Below are positions 1 to 9,995 of a stretch of DNA of 36,719 nucleotides, one piece after another (positions within the stretch are counted from its first letter, which is position 1; each line of letters opens with the position of its first letter). This DNA comes from Coprobacter secundus (GTDB taxonomy: Bacteria; Bacteroidota; Bacteroidia; Bacteroidales; Coprobacteraceae), in contig JTDA01000024.1 of NCBI GenBank assembly GCA_000803105.1, positions 1-36,719 on the forward strand, written 5' to 3'. The position numbers and the translations under genes were made by a program. Under the pieces are notes generated by a model. It did not search any database. It was not told where the DNA came from and worked only from the letters and a program-made list of their open reading frames with translations.

Positions 1-2080
1 GGACAATACCGGTTTCAACCGGCTCAATGTCCGTTTCAATTCGGACATCAACCTGGCGAAAAATTTCAAAGTAGCCTTGGATATAGCCTTTGCGCAGACC
101 GTAAACCATCAGGTAACATCAGGACTGGATGAGGTGAGTTCGCCCCTGTATCTTTCCCTGATAAAATCGCCCCTCTATCATCCCTACCAGTACGACACCG
201 ACGGCAATCTGACTGCCCGGTTGAGCGATACCGATGAGTTGAACATAGGCAATCCGTTGGCGATACTCAACAATACGGCCAACATAAAGAAATATCGCTT
301 CAATGCCAACGCCAGGCCCACTTACCGGTTGATGGACAAACTTGAGCTGAGCCTCCTCTTCGGATACTCCTGGGACAAAGAAAAAGAAAGAGCATTTATT
401 CCCGATAAAGGCGTGTCGGACGTACCCCTATACAATGACTTGGGCGAGGTATATGCCACAGCGTTGAATCAAGTGCGCAATTTACAAGGAAAAGAAGTTT
501 CCGCCACAATCGACTTTCGGGCTACATACGACATATTGAAAGATGCCGTAAACAAGTTGCAAGTATTTGCGGGGTACCGGTTCTACAATGACATATACGA
601 CTATACTTTCGGCAAAGGATACAATACCGGGTCAGACTATCTCTCGGGACTCGAAAACGCCTCCTCGTCCTTGCGTTATATGAGCGGGCAGAATCTGCAC
701 CAGCGTACCATATCCTGGTATCTGAACGGAGATTATGCCCTCTATAACCGCTACATATTCAATGTCTCGGCAGCTATGGAATCATCATCCCGTTTCGGGC
801 GCAAGGCCGACGCCTTGAAAATCGGAGGGGTACCCTGGGGACTCTTCCCCTCCGTCTCTGCCGCATGGATAATATCATCGGAATCATTTATGAAAAATGT
901 AGATTTCATCAACTTCCTGAAACTGCGGCTGAACTATACTCTTTCAGGCAATGACAATATTATCGACTACGCCCGCAATTCATATTTCCAGTCCACTCAT
1001 TTTTTCGGAAATGCCTACGGGCTTACCTTGGCCAATATCGGAAATGAGAAACTGAAGTGGGAGAGCACCTCCATGGCAAAAGTCGGGTTAGACTTCTGCA
1101 TGTTCGACAACCGTTGGTCAGTAAATGCCGATTTTTACACCTCCAGAACCCAAGACCTGCTCACCCGTAAACAATTGGACGACGTAGCCGGAGTGAAATA
1201 TTTCTGGAGCAATGACGGAGAGCTCGAAAACAAAGGATTCGAAATAACAACCAACCTCCGTATCATAGACCGCAAAGATTGGAAACTCGACTTTGGAGCC
1301 ATGATTGGGAAATATAAAAATAAAGTAACCTCCTTGGCAAACGGCTCGTATACCACCTCTATCGCAGGAGGAGAAATATTGACGGCAGTAGGACAGCCCG
1401 CCGGAGTATTCTACGGATACAAGACAAAAGGAGTGTTCAAGGACGTAGCCCAAGCAAAAGAAGCCGGGCTTTCCGTGAAATCCAATACCGGTGAACTAAT
1501 CCCCTTTGAAGCTGGAGATATGCACTTCGAAGATGTAAACGGAGACCACATTATCGACAGCAAAGACCGTCAGATAATCGGTGACCCTAATCCCGATTTT
1601 TATGGTAATTTCAATTTCAACTTCTCCTATAAAGGCCTTACGATAGGAGCCCTGTTTACCTATTCTTACGGAAACGATGCTTACAATGCCTTGCGTGCAA
1701 ATCTGGAATCCGGAAGCAGCCTGATAAACCAGTCTACAGCAATGCAGAACCGCTGGGTTGTAAACGGGCAAGAAACAGATATCCCGAAAGCTACCTATGG
1801 CGATCCCATGGGAAATGCCCGGTTCTCGGACAGATGGATAGAAGACGCCTCTTATCTGCGTTTCAAATCCTTGTCCGTATCTTACAAAATCCCTGTAAGA
1901 ACCACATTTATACAAGGACTGTCCGTCTGGGCCTCGGTAAACAACGTATGCACCCTGACCAAATATTTGGGTAGTGACCCCGAGTTCTCATATAGTTCGT
2001 CGGTACTCTATCAAGGTATAGATGCCGGTATGATACCTCTGTCCCGCTCGTTCAATTTAGGAGTGAAAATCAATTTGTAA
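1..2080 (+). CDS. SusC-like TonB-dependent outer-membrane transporter, 5' end missing
   Basis: The frame is open from base 2, so this is the last 692 residues of a protein that continues left of the window; family members are usually about 1,000 residues. It has the alternating aromatic/polar strands of a TonB-dependent receptor barrel and SusC-type segments (GFNRLNVRFN near the left edge, NPDFYGNFNFNFSYKGL, ASVNNVCTLTKYLGSDPEF, final NLGVKINL). The N-terminal carboxypeptidase-like and plug domains are not in the window. SusC proteins import oligosaccharides or peptides across the outer membrane with a SusD lid, and the susD-like gene follows after 20 bp, almost certainly on the same transcript. 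The substrate cannot be read from the sequence; the alpha-galactosidase-like enzyme downstream suggests an alpha-galactoside-containing glycan, which is inference. Confidence 0.95.
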   Translation, partial: DNTGFNRLNVRFNSDINLAKNFKVALDIAFAQTVNHQVTSGLDEVSSPLYLSLIKSPLYHPYQYDTDGNLTARLSDTDELNIGNPLAILNNTANIKKYRFNANARPTYRLMDKLELSLLFGYSWDKEKERAFIPDKGVSDVPLYNDLGEVYATALNQVRNLQGKEVSATIDFRATYDILKDAVNKLQVFAGYRFYNDIYDYTFGKGYNTGSDYLSGLENASSSLRYMSGQNLHQRTISWYLNGDYALYNRYIFNVSAAMESSSRFGRKADALKIGGVPWGLFPSVSAAWIISSESFMKNVDFINFLKLRLNYTLSGNDNIIDYARNSYFQSTHFFGNAYGLTLANIGNEKLKWESTSMAKVGLDFCMFDNRWSVNADFYTSRTQDLLTRKQLDDVAGVKYFWSNDGELENKGFEITTNLRIIDRKDWKLDFGAMIGKYKNKVTSLANGSYTTSIAGGEILTAVGQPAGVFYGYKTKGVFKDVAQAKEAGLSVKSNTGELIPFEAGDMHFEDVNGDHIIDSKDRQIIGDPNPDFYGNFNFNFSYKGLTIGALFTYSYGNDAYNALRANLESGSSLINQSTAMQNRWVVNGQETDIPKATYGDPMGNARFSDRWIEDASYLRFKSLSVSYKIPVRTTFIQGLSVWASVNNVCTLTKYLGSDPEFSYSSSVLYQGIDAGMIPLSRSFNLGVKINL

Positions 2081-2100
2081 ACACATAAATAAAAGTAATT

Positions 2101-3798
2101 ATGAAAATAAGGACAAATAACATACGAGCTTTCATATATATATTTCTGGTATCCTTGTTGGCAATATCTTCCACCTCATGTGAAGATATGCTCGATACAG
2201 AATCCACCGACTATGCCTTTGACAGGGAAGGAAATCTTAAAAACCCCAACGATTCCTTGTACTCGGTAATGGGCATACTCTCCCAATTACAAAAAATAGG
2301 AGAGAGGTACGTACTTTTAGGAGAACTGCGGGGCGATTTGATGGCACTGACAGACAAAGCCTCCGTATCGTTGAAAGAAATATCTCAGCTGCAATTTACA
2401 GCCGACAACGAATACGCTGACAAAGTAGACTATTACAGCATCATAAACAACTGTAATTATGCAATAGCCCGTATGGATACTACCTTGACAAACTATCAGG
2501 ACAAGATTATGTTGCCCGAGTTTGCCGCAATCAAGACGATCCGGGCATGGACATACTTGCAGATAGCCCAGATATTCGGAACGGCATATTACTATACCGA
2601 ACCCATTTTAAATCTCGAAACATCCATGCAGCAATATCCGGCATTAAATATGGAGCAGTTGATAGACAAGCTGATACCCGATTTATTACCCTATATTGAT
2701 GTCCGCCCCCTCGATTACGGAAGCATCGATGGTTGGAATTCAAGATGCTTTTTTATCCCGGTCAGGATGCTTTTGGGGGACATGTACCTCTATCAGAACA
2801 ACTATACACAAGCCGCTGTCATGTATCATGACCTGATGGAAAAACAATACTACACGCTGAACAAGATTTACTGCACCTTCTGGGACGACCGCAATCGTTC
2901 CTCCGCCACGACAGGACATACTTCGACCTACATCGGGGAAATAATGTCTATGATAGCTTATAGTACCGATGCTCGTGACTATCATACCTCGCTTTTCCGT
3001 CTCTCGTACAATGCCCGGCCGGTATTGGTTCCCGAAGAATCATTTGTCGAGAAAATGAACGCATCCATGTATTTCTTCTCAGACATAAACAAAGGCTCTA
3101 CCAAGATAGATGCTTACTTGAGCGGAGACTTGCGGGGCGTAGCCAAATCTCCCAGTGTATCGAGTCCGGGCAGTTTCGGCCCTCTGGCTTTTGGAACTAC
3201 CGGTGTGAAAAATATCATTGTGAAATACAGCCGGGCCATTACCTCCTCGGAGTCGGGTTGGGATCCTGAGAATGAAGAAGTGGGTATGCTCTATTACCCG
3301 ATAGCCATACCCATATACCGCATACCCCATCTTTACCTGAGATATGCCGAAGCCGTAAACCGCGCAGGAAAACCCTCCCTTGCATTCGCCGTACTCAAAC
3401 ACGGGCTCAGGCAAGAAGTCGTAGACTCGGCAACTATTGTGAATCCGGCCGAAGTAGCAGCAAAAGAAACATACATACAATTCAACAGCACGTTCGACTC
3501 GAATATCCCTACAGCTATGCGCGGACGCGGACAGGGCGTAAATCTGGATAAGACCGAATATGTAATTCCCGCACTTCCTACCCGCGAAGACTCTATACTG
3601 TTTGTCGAAGACTGTATTCTCGACGAACTGGCAGCTGAGACATCATTCGAAGGAAACCGGTTCTTTGACCTCTTGCGCATATCGCACCATCGCAGCAACC
3701 ATCCCGAACTGATGGCAGATAAAGTATCTGTGCGCTTCCCCGACCCGGCAGCGGCCAAAGCCCGGCTGATGACCATAGACAACTGGTACATGAAATAA
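2101..3798 (+). CDS. SusD/RagB-like surface glycan-binding lipoprotein
   Basis: 565 residues. The N-terminus is a lipoprotein signal: basic start, hydrophobic stretch, then Cys27 in SSTSCEDML, followed by acidic residues as in surface-exported Bacteroidetes lipoproteins. The fold signature is the SusD helical pattern: IINNCNYAIARMD, AAIKTIRAWTYLQIAQIFGTAYY, a TPR-like segment around MLLGDMYLYQNNYTQAA, and YLRYAEAVNRAGKPSLA near the C-terminus with ETSFEGNRFFDLLRISHHR before the end. It would form the lid on the SusC barrel encoded 20 bp upstream. A strong hairpin lies just after the stop codon, so the susCD transcript probably ends or is trimmed there. Confidence 0.95.
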   Translation: MKIRTNNIRAFIYIFLVSLLAISSTSCEDMLDTESTDYAFDREGNLKNPNDSLYSVMGILSQLQKIGERYVLLGELRGDLMALTDKASVSLKEISQLQFTADNEYADKVDYYSIINNCNYAIARMDTTLTNYQDKIMLPEFAAIKTIRAWTYLQIAQIFGTAYYYTEPILNLETSMQQYPALNMEQLIDKLIPDLLPYIDVRPLDYGSIDGWNSRCFFIPVRMLLGDMYLYQNNYTQAAVMYHDLMEKQYYTLNKIYCTFWDDRNRSSATTGHTSTYIGEIMSMIAYSTDARDYHTSLFRLSYNARPVLVPEESFVEKMNASMYFFSDINKGSTKIDAYLSGDLRGVAKSPSVSSPGSFGPLAFGTTGVKNIIVKYSRAITSSESGWDPENEEVGMLYYPIAIPIYRIPHLYLRYAEAVNRAGKPSLAFAVLKHGLRQEVVDSATIVNPAEVAAKETYIQFNSTFDSNIPTAMRGRGQGVNLDKTEYVIPALPTREDSILFVEDCILDELAAETSFEGNRFFDLLRISHHRSNHPELMADKVSVRFPDPAAAKARLMTIDNWYMK

Positions 3799-3806
3799 TC
3801 GAAACT

Positions 3807-3840
3807 GTCCGGGAAATGACAAAAATGTCGTTTCCCGGAC
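3807..3840 (+). terminator. Hairpin after susD
   Basis: Inverted repeat with 15-nt arms (3807-3821 and 3826-3840, starting GTCCGGGAAATGACA, one G-T mismatch) and a 4-nt AAAA loop. No T-run follows, so it may stop transcription weakly or protect the susCD 3' end. Confidence 0.65.
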
Positions 3841-3892
3841 TTACAAAAGTACAATTGCGACATTTGCACCAGTATTTGACGTATTCGTATTA

Positions 3893-3921
3893 TTGAGAAT
3901 GCGACAACTCGTCTAATTTTG
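3893..3921 (+). promoter_or_regulatory. Bacteroidetes-type promoter for the FG-GAP gene
   Basis: TTG at 3893-3895 and TAATTTTG at 3914-3921, spacing 18 nt, matching the TAnnTTTG -7 box of the Bacteroidetes housekeeping sigma factor. It would give a leader of about 75 nt before the ATG at 4003. Confidence 0.6.
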
Positions 3922-4002
3922 CTTATGTGAATTCGCAAAAACTTTTCAAAAAAGACAACAAACAAATTATAGGATTTTTTTAACTTAAAAACACTGACAA
4001 AC

Positions 4003-6057
4003 ATGAAAAACTTTACACCGAAAGCCCTTATTTTAGCATCGGCATTATTAGCGGGTGCAGAGGCCTCGGCACAAACCGTTCCGGGCTTTGCCAAAGCAGA
4101 ATGGAGCTCAAGTCTATACCAGCTCGACCGTCCCGGTTATTGTCTGGGAGATTATAATAACGACGGGTTTATGGATTTTTACAATTGCGGGCTTTCCAAT
4201 ACAGGATTTGTCCCCAAGGAAGACGGTTCGGGCAATCAGGACGGATACTGGCCTTACGGATTCTTGTATAAGAATATAAACAATGAATCGTTCGAAAAGC
4301 CGTCGACCGACAGAGACGAGCAGTGCATTATGCTCTCGGGAGTACCCAGTGCCGTATATTCGGAGGCCTCTTTTGTAGATTTCAACAACGATGGTTATCT
4401 CGACCTCTTTATTGTACGGCCTTACGAAAGCGACTATGGATGGATGCCTTCGGCTGCCTTCTATAACCCCGAAGAAAATCGTAAAGCCACGGAAGTATAT
4501 ATCAATTTAGGACCTGACGGAGATTATAAGTTCAAGAGAATGGAAGGTCTTGACTTGCCTGTTCCTTGTGGTGACGAGAGTTGCAAGCAAAAAGTAAATG
4601 AAGGCCAAAAAGGGTCTGTAGCTTTTGGTGACTACGACAAGGACGGGTACATAGACATACTCATGACAGGTATGGAAGACGGACACAAGCGCTTTGTCTA
4701 CCTGTATAAAAATCTGGCAGGGCAAGGATTCGAGAAACAGTTGGTGGCCAACATGAAAGAGGGCGACACCTATGATTTGGGACTGTATGTTATGGATGAG
4801 TTAGGATTGCCTACCGAGGTACCCAGCAAACAATTCAAGCCCATGTCGCATGGCTCGGTAGCTTTTGCCGACCTTGACAACGACGGCTGGCTCGATATTA
4901 TTTGCACCGGTTATTCCGATGACAGAGGAATCGAATTCCGTACTTACCGCAACTTGCAGAACGGAGAATTTCAGGATGTAACCGAAGACTATGCCAAATC
5001 CAATATATACCGGATATATGAAAATCAATTGAAACTGGTCGACATCAACAAAGACGGTTATCTGGATATTATCAATTTGGGTACACCCAATGCCGATGAC
5101 AGGGGAGAAGCAGGAGGACGCAAGCTGGCCTCTATACTGATAAACAATGGAGCAGAAGCCCCCTTCACGTTTACCGAGAAATTAGAATCCGAGACAGGTT
5201 TGGCTCCCGTATCGGCAGCACAAGTCTTTATGGCCGATTTTAACGGAGACGGATATGCCGATTTGCTCTATCGCGGTTGGAACAATGATTGTGGTTGGAA
5301 CACATTCTTGGCAACTTACAAAAGGTCTCAAAGCCAATTTGTTATAGATGACGAATTCTCTCATCAAGGTACAGGTGACATTACGACCGGTGCCGGTTTC
5401 GATTTCGGAAACTTTGCAGTAGGTGATTTCAATGGAGACGGACAGTTCGATATGATAGAAGGAGGATACCCTGACCACACCAATGTTTGGCTGAACGAGA
5501 GGGGAGAAGACGTGTCTGAAGCCCCGGTTGCACCTACCGACTTGGCAACAAGCGTAAGCAATGGGGTATTGACAATCACCTGGAACGACGACAACAACGA
5601 AGAATATCTGACATATTACAATATACATATCACCGATGCCGACGGAAAGCTGGTTGCATTCACGACTTCAGCATTGGATAACGGAAAACTGACCTCATAT
5701 CCCGAGTTTGCGACATTGGTACGTTCACATTCATACTCTATGGCATTACCTAAAGGTGAATATACCGTAAAAGTATCGGCCGTAAACCATACCTATCAAT
5801 CCAGCGAATTTGCCACTGTCAATGCTACTGTTTCAGATGAAGTGGGCGTTGAAAAAACAGTAGCCGGAAACATCGTTGTAAAAGCCTTGGAAAATGGAAT
5901 ATTGGTAAGCAGTACGGATGAAATGGAAGTAGACGTATATACCATAGGAGGACAGTCCGTTGCAACCGGAGTCACCAATCAGTTGTTGCCCGTGAATGCA
6001 AACGGTATCTATCTGGTAAAAGTGGCCGGAAAAACGTATAAGGTCGTAAAACTTTAA
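4003..6057 (+). CDS. Secreted FG-GAP/VCBS-repeat protein with T9SS-type C-terminal domain
   Basis: 684 residues. A signal peptide (MKNFTPKALILASALLAGAE, cleavage probably after ASA at 22-24) is followed by seven calcium-binding DxDxDG-type loops of the FG-GAP/VCBS class, at about D50 (GDYNNDGFMDF), D126, D210, D290, D347, D412 and D475 (GDFNGDGQFDMI). This suggests a seven-bladed propeller. Residues about 508-605 look like a fibronectin type III domain (PVAPTDLATSV, GVLTITWND, YTVKVSAV). The last 70 residues resemble a type IX secretion sorting domain (VDVYTIGGQSVATG, NGIYLVKVAGKTYKVVKL). It has its own promoter but sits in the susCD cluster, so a role in surface binding of the same glycan is likely. 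No catalytic site is recognised. Confidence 0.85.
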   Translation: MKNFTPKALILASALLAGAEASAQTVPGFAKAEWSSSLYQLDRPGYCLGDYNNDGFMDFYNCGLSNTGFVPKEDGSGNQDGYWPYGFLYKNINNESFEKPSTDRDEQCIMLSGVPSAVYSEASFVDFNNDGYLDLFIVRPYESDYGWMPSAAFYNPEENRKATEVYINLGPDGDYKFKRMEGLDLPVPCGDESCKQKVNEGQKGSVAFGDYDKDGYIDILMTGMEDGHKRFVYLYKNLAGQGFEKQLVANMKEGDTYDLGLYVMDELGLPTEVPSKQFKPMSHGSVAFADLDNDGWLDIICTGYSDDRGIEFRTYRNLQNGEFQDVTEDYAKSNIYRIYENQLKLVDINKDGYLDIINLGTPNADDRGEAGGRKLASILINNGAEAPFTFTEKLESETGLAPVSAAQVFMADFNGDGYADLLYRGWNNDCGWNTFLATYKRSQSQFVIDDEFSHQGTGDITTGAGFDFGNFAVGDFNGDGQFDMIEGGYPDHTNVWLNERGEDVSEAPVAPTDLATSVSNGVLTITWNDDNNEEYLTYYNIHITDADGKLVAFTTSALDNGKLTSYPEFATLVRSHSYSMALPKGEYTVKVSAVNHTYQSSEFATVNATVSDEVGVEKTVAGNIVVKALENGILVSSTDEMEVDVYTIGGQSVATGVTNQLLPVNANGIYLVKVAGKTYKVVKL

Positions 6058-6144
6058 AAATAGGCATTAACCCATATATGTGTGGAATTGACTGTTTGAT
6101 AAGTTTTTTACAATAATGAGAATCGATTCAGACAGTTTTTAAGG

Positions 6145-6183
6145 TTGCCCGACCGATTTGCTATTCGGTCGGGCAATTTACTT
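6145..6183 (+). terminator. Intrinsic terminator after the FG-GAP gene
   Basis: Perfect 12-bp stem (TTGCCCGACCGA at 6145-6156, complement at 6165-6176), 8-nt loop, then TTTACTTT. It separates the FG-GAP gene from the glycoside hydrolase gene, so the latter may need readthrough or its own start. Confidence 0.8.
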
Positions 6184-6268
6184 TAGTTACGCGCCTTTGC
6201 TGGGAAAAGCAGGTGGGGGGACGAAAGCGCAAAATGAGAAACGAAAGTCATAAAAACAAAGAAAAAAA

Positions 6269-8719
6269 ATGAACAGGAAAAAACTTTTTTTACTATTATT
6301 AAGCTGTAGCTTGGGAATATCGTCCTATGCAGGCGACATCGAATTTTCCGGTGGCGATTGGAAAATGATACTGAAAGAAGATACGAAAAAGATAGATATC
6401 GCCTGCAATGATGCAACAGTACTCACCGGCACATACGCATCGGTCAAGTACAACAAAGCGTCCGGAACAGAAGAGACAACGCTGAATACCGATGACTGTA
6501 CCGGTGTAGAGCTTGTACGGTCAGACCTTTCGGACAATTTCGGTTCAGGCGAGAAAGTCTCTCTGGACTATTCCTTCTCAGGAAACACACATCTGATACA
6601 AGACTTTTATTTTTATGACAACTATCCCTATTTCTTGGTGCGCGTTACAATCAAGGATACAGAAGCCGTATCCAGTAACCAGCTCATACCCTTGATGAGC
6701 CAGTCGTCTTCGACATTCCTTACCAAAGACGACAGCAACCGTATATTATATGTACCTTGGGACAATGACGGATTTTCCCGTTACGCAGCAAGAAAGTTCG
6801 GAGGAGAGACTGCCACATCGCACGAGGCCACAGCCATCTATTCTGCCCAGTCGCGCAAGGGCTTGATAGCCGGTTCGGTAGAACACGACACATGGAAAAG
6901 CGCTATTGTCGTACATGCTTTGGCAACCGGAACAGTCGATTACTTCAAATGCTTGTCGGGATATACCAATCAGTCTACCACGCGCGATGCCCTTCCGCAT
7001 GGAAAAGTGACAGGAACGGAAGTCCGCTCGGCACTTTTTATGATAGGACTCTATGATGATTGGCGAAAGGGAATGGATGCTTTTGCCCATGCCAATACAT
7101 TGGTTGCCCCGCCGGCCCCGTGGGAAGGAGGTGACCCTTTCGGTTGGAGTAGTTGGGGAGCTATGCAGACACGAATCAATTATCAAGGATGTATGGACGT
7201 AGCCGATTTTCTCTCGCAAGATGTCTTCAAAAACGCCGGATTCGTGGACGAAAAAGGACGTACCATACTCAGCCTTGACGCATGGTACAATGACAATATG
7301 AATAATGAAGAACTGAGCTCTCTAGCCACACATTGCAAAGAAAAAAACGGGCTTATCGGAGCCTATGCCGGTTTTCTATGCCGTTGGGACTGGGAAAATC
7401 GGGAAAGTCCGCTGTACCCCAATTGCCCCTATAAAGTAAAAGACATATTGCTGAAAGTCAACGGTGAAGAATACAAAAATCCGGCAAACGGAGCTTTATG
7501 TGTAGACCCCACCCATCCGGGGACGATAGCCGCCATGAAATATTCGATTATCAACTATGCCAAATTAGGGTTCAATTACATCAAGATTGATTTTATGGAC
7601 TGCGGTATCTGTGAGGGAGACAGTTACTATGTACAAGACATTACTACCGGAGTGCAAGCCTATAACTACTTTATGAAACAAATGTACGAATACATCCAGC
7701 AAAAGATGCCGGGAGCCTATACCGTGCTGGCGATGTCTCCGATGTTCCCTTACCAGTACACCACAGGCCGTCGCACCACTTGTGACGCATGGGGGAGCGT
7801 ACCCAATGCCCAGTATGTGCTCAATGCTACCTCTTATGGCTGGTGGACAGACAAGTTGTACACCGTCAATGACCCCGACCATTTGGTGATGATTGGAGTA
7901 GATTACGATAGTAACCAAAATGTAAAATCGGTAGTAGAGTTCTCAGAAGGAACCAATCGCATACGCCTGACTTCGGGAGCCATTACAGGAGCCTATATGG
8001 TAGGTGATAACTTCAGCGACAATTGTAAAGACGGTAATGGGACTGTCGTGGGAAATCCCGGACTATCGAGAGAAAGAGCATTGAAACTCTTGACGAATAC
8101 GGACATCAATGAAATGGTAAGACTCTGTGGTGCCTTTTATCCCATAAACGGACATGAAGGGACGACAGCCAGCGTGTTGGGAGCAGATTATGTATATGCC
8201 GACAAGTATGCTGAAGACGGTTCCGAGAAGCTGTTCATGTATGAGACATCCGCCTCGGTATACGTAGCCGTATTTGCATACAAAGACGCCCAGAACGCAA
8301 CCATCGATTTCGCCCGTATAGGAGTACACCCCGACAATGTATCGGAAATAAAAGAATTATGGGAAGGCAAAACCGTCTCCTTCACAAGCACGGGATTTAC
8401 CTATGATGTCCCCAAACAAGACGTAAGAGTCTATCGCATATCTAAAAAAAAAGTAGACGTGTCGATTGAAGAAACAACGGTCGGGACAGATGCGCTTGCC
8501 ATTGCTCGGATAGGAAACAAAGTACATATCTCTTCGGAAACGGAAATAGACACCGTTGCATTGTATTCCCTGTCAGGAGGAATATTATCAGTAAATAAAG
8601 TATCGGATTGCGAAGCGGAAATAGACACGGCTTCCTATACATCGGGCGTCTATATCGTTAGAGTCGTTTTGAAGAACGGGGAGATAATCGCTAAAAAACT
8701 GGTGAGCATAGGTGTGTGA
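6269..8719 (+). CDS. Secreted clan GH-D (GH27/GH36-like) glycoside hydrolase, probable alpha-galactosidase, with T9SS-type tail
   Basis: 816 residues. The signal peptide ends near SSYAGD. Residues about 22-280 form a beta-rich N-terminal domain (YDNYPYFLVRVTIKD). The catalytic barrel follows: GWSSWGAMQTRIN, TILSLDAWYND, LGFNYIKIDFMDCG with a likely nucleophile at D441, RRTTCDAWGS with a likely acid/base at D506, and LYTVNDPDHLVM (D535, D537). The order and spacing of these motifs match clan GH-D enzymes acting on alpha-galactosides. A C-terminal beta domain (DVRVYRISKK) is followed by a T9SS-like sorting domain (VALYSLSGG, YTSGVYIVRVVLKNGE). The family number and substrate are inferred; alpha-N-acetylgalactosaminidase or another alpha-glycosidase is possible. 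AAAGAAAAAAA precedes the start, as is usual for weak-SD Bacteroidetes genes. Confidence 0.75.
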   Translation: MNRKKLFLLLLSCSLGISSYAGDIEFSGGDWKMILKEDTKKIDIACNDATVLTGTYASVKYNKASGTEETTLNTDDCTGVELVRSDLSDNFGSGEKVSLDYSFSGNTHLIQDFYFYDNYPYFLVRVTIKDTEAVSSNQLIPLMSQSSSTFLTKDDSNRILYVPWDNDGFSRYAARKFGGETATSHEATAIYSAQSRKGLIAGSVEHDTWKSAIVVHALATGTVDYFKCLSGYTNQSTTRDALPHGKVTGTEVRSALFMIGLYDDWRKGMDAFAHANTLVAPPAPWEGGDPFGWSSWGAMQTRINYQGCMDVADFLSQDVFKNAGFVDEKGRTILSLDAWYNDNMNNEELSSLATHCKEKNGLIGAYAGFLCRWDWENRESPLYPNCPYKVKDILLKVNGEEYKNPANGALCVDPTHPGTIAAMKYSIINYAKLGFNYIKIDFMDCGICEGDSYYVQDITTGVQAYNYFMKQMYEYIQQKMPGAYTVLAMSPMFPYQYTTGRRTTCDAWGSVPNAQYVLNATSYGWWTDKLYTVNDPDHLVMIGVDYDSNQNVKSVVEFSEGTNRIRLTSGAITGAYMVGDNFSDNCKDGNGTVVGNPGLSRERALKLLTNTDINEMVRLCGAFYPINGHEGTTASVLGADYVYADKYAEDGSEKLFMYETSASVYVAVFAYKDAQNATIDFARIGVHPDNVSEIKELWEGKTVSFTSTGFTYDVPKQDVRVYRISKKKVDVSIEETTVGTDALAIARIGNKVHISSETEIDTVALYSLSGGILSVNKVSDCEAEIDTASYTSGVYIVRVVLKNGEIIAKKLVSIGV

Positions 8720-8752
8720 TTAGGTATATAGATGTTAGGCCCTTTAATGATG

Positions 8753-8790
8753 GGAGGACATCCGAATATATCCCGATGTCCTCCTTGTCT
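8753..8790. terminator. Hairpin between convergent genes
   Basis: GGAGGACATC (8753-8762) pairs perfectly with GATGTCCTCC (8775-8784) around a 12-nt loop. It lies between the stop codons of the + strand hydrolase and the - strand phosphoesterase and could serve both. U-tracts are weak on both sides. Confidence 0.6.
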
Positions 8791-8820
8791 CTATATATAG
8801 TATACGTAATCGCAATATAA

Positions 8821-9906
8821 TTATTCGAAAGTAATATCGAATTGGTCGTAAGGAGCATTTCTCCAGGCCTTGTCGGATGTCAACTTGGAAAGAGCAAACA
8901 GGGGAGAAAAGGTACGTACCTTAATTGTCTTTCCGTCCGGAAGAAATTCTAGGATACGGAGCCATCCATCTCCTCCATTGCCACACCACTCACCGTCTGC
9001 GGTCTGGGCGTTGAACATCATCTGTGCGACATTTTTACCGGCAATATTCTTATCCGTGCGGAAACTGACCTGATTTTCATAGTCGACAATGGCACAAGCA
9101 TGTCCGCATATCACCATTCCGATATTTGGGGAAGGATAAACCAGTTTTTCCCATATAGCTTTCCCATAATTGGCCGGAGCTATTTTATATTTCTCTTTTT
9201 CGCGTCGTTTGGCATTAGCAGTAAGATATGAATGTGTGAGCAAAATCACTTTATGATTTTTGTACCTCTCATCATTGGCAATAGACTTTGCCCATACAAT
9301 AGCTTCATCACGAGGAGCAAACTCGATGGAAATGACTAAAAGTTTTCCCCAAGTATCCGTATCCAGCTCATAAGCCGCATTCTCCAACGTAGGAATACTG
9401 TCTGCGTTTAGCCCGACAGAGACTAAAGATTTTCTCCAGCAACTGTTTCTCTCGACAGGAAAATAATCGTGGAAGTAACTACGTCGGCACTCAGCCGAAA
9501 CATAGCCATAATCATGGTTACCGGTACAAAGCACATACGGAAGTTTATTGTCAAGACGGCGGAATGCCCTTGATGCGGCTTCCCATTGTTCGGTACTTGT
9601 CTGGTTCCCGTTTATCCCGTTAGGAATAAGACAGTCGTTTTGCTCTACAAGATCACCGGTACAAAGTGCACTCTTAATCTGCAGGTTATCGATGTTATTA
9701 GCTATCCAGGCCGTTTGTAATTCAAACAAAGGCTGGTTGGCATCATATTTATTATAACTTTGAGGATCCGGAAGTACAATGATAGAAAAAGAATTTGGGT
9801 CAGACAATTTTGGCCGTACGGGATATACTTGTGCATGTAATGAAGAGATACCGGTAGAAATTGCCGTTATCCATATAAAACACATAAAAATTTTGTTTTT
9901 CATCAT
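8821..9906 (-). CDS. Secreted calcineurin-like metallophosphoesterase
   Basis: 361 residues with a signal peptide (hydrophobic to about residue 25, cleavage near LHAQ). Metal-binding motifs appear in the family order: LPDPQ (D47, Q49; the usual D-x-H is D-x-Q), CTGDLVEQND (D85), CTGNHDYGY (N130, H131, D132), ILLTHSYLT and ICGHACAI. These define a two-metal phosphoesterase exported to the periplasm or cell surface. The substrate cannot be told; phosphomonoesters, phosphodiesters or a carbohydrate phosphate are all possible. It is transcribed toward the hydrolase gene from its own consensus promoter, so it is a separate unit next to the glycan locus. The second ATG one codon later is an equivalent start. 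Confidence 0.88.
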   Translation of the reverse strand: MMKNKIFMCFIWITAISTGISSLHAQVYPVRPKLSDPNSFSIIVLPDPQSYNKYDANQPLFELQTAWIANNIDNLQIKSALCTGDLVEQNDCLIPNGINGNQTSTEQWEAASRAFRRLDNKLPYVLCTGNHDYGYVSAECRRSYFHDYFPVERNSCWRKSLVSVGLNADSIPTLENAAYELDTDTWGKLLVISIEFAPRDEAIVWAKSIANDERYKNHKVILLTHSYLTANAKRREKEKYKIAPANYGKAIWEKLVYPSPNIGMVICGHACAIVDYENQVSFRTDKNIAGKNVAQMMFNAQTADGEWCGNGGDGWLRILEFLPDGKTIKVRTFSPLFALSKLTSDKAWRNAPYDQFDITFE

Positions 9907-9963
9907 ATATTGTTGTTAAAGGATTATGCCCCTGTTTTTTTATTCGTTGTAGAGTCCGGAGGA

Positions 9964-9995
9964 CAAATATAGCGAAAGGCGAGCGCAGAGGCAAA
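9964..9995 (-). promoter_or_regulatory. Consensus promoter for the metallophosphoesterase
   Basis: On the - strand, TTTG (complement of 9992-9995), exactly 20 nt, then TATATTTG (complement of 9964-9971). Transcription would start near 9957, about 50 nt before the ATG. The -33 box lies inside the left arm of the long inverted repeat at 9985-10027. Confidence 0.8.
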
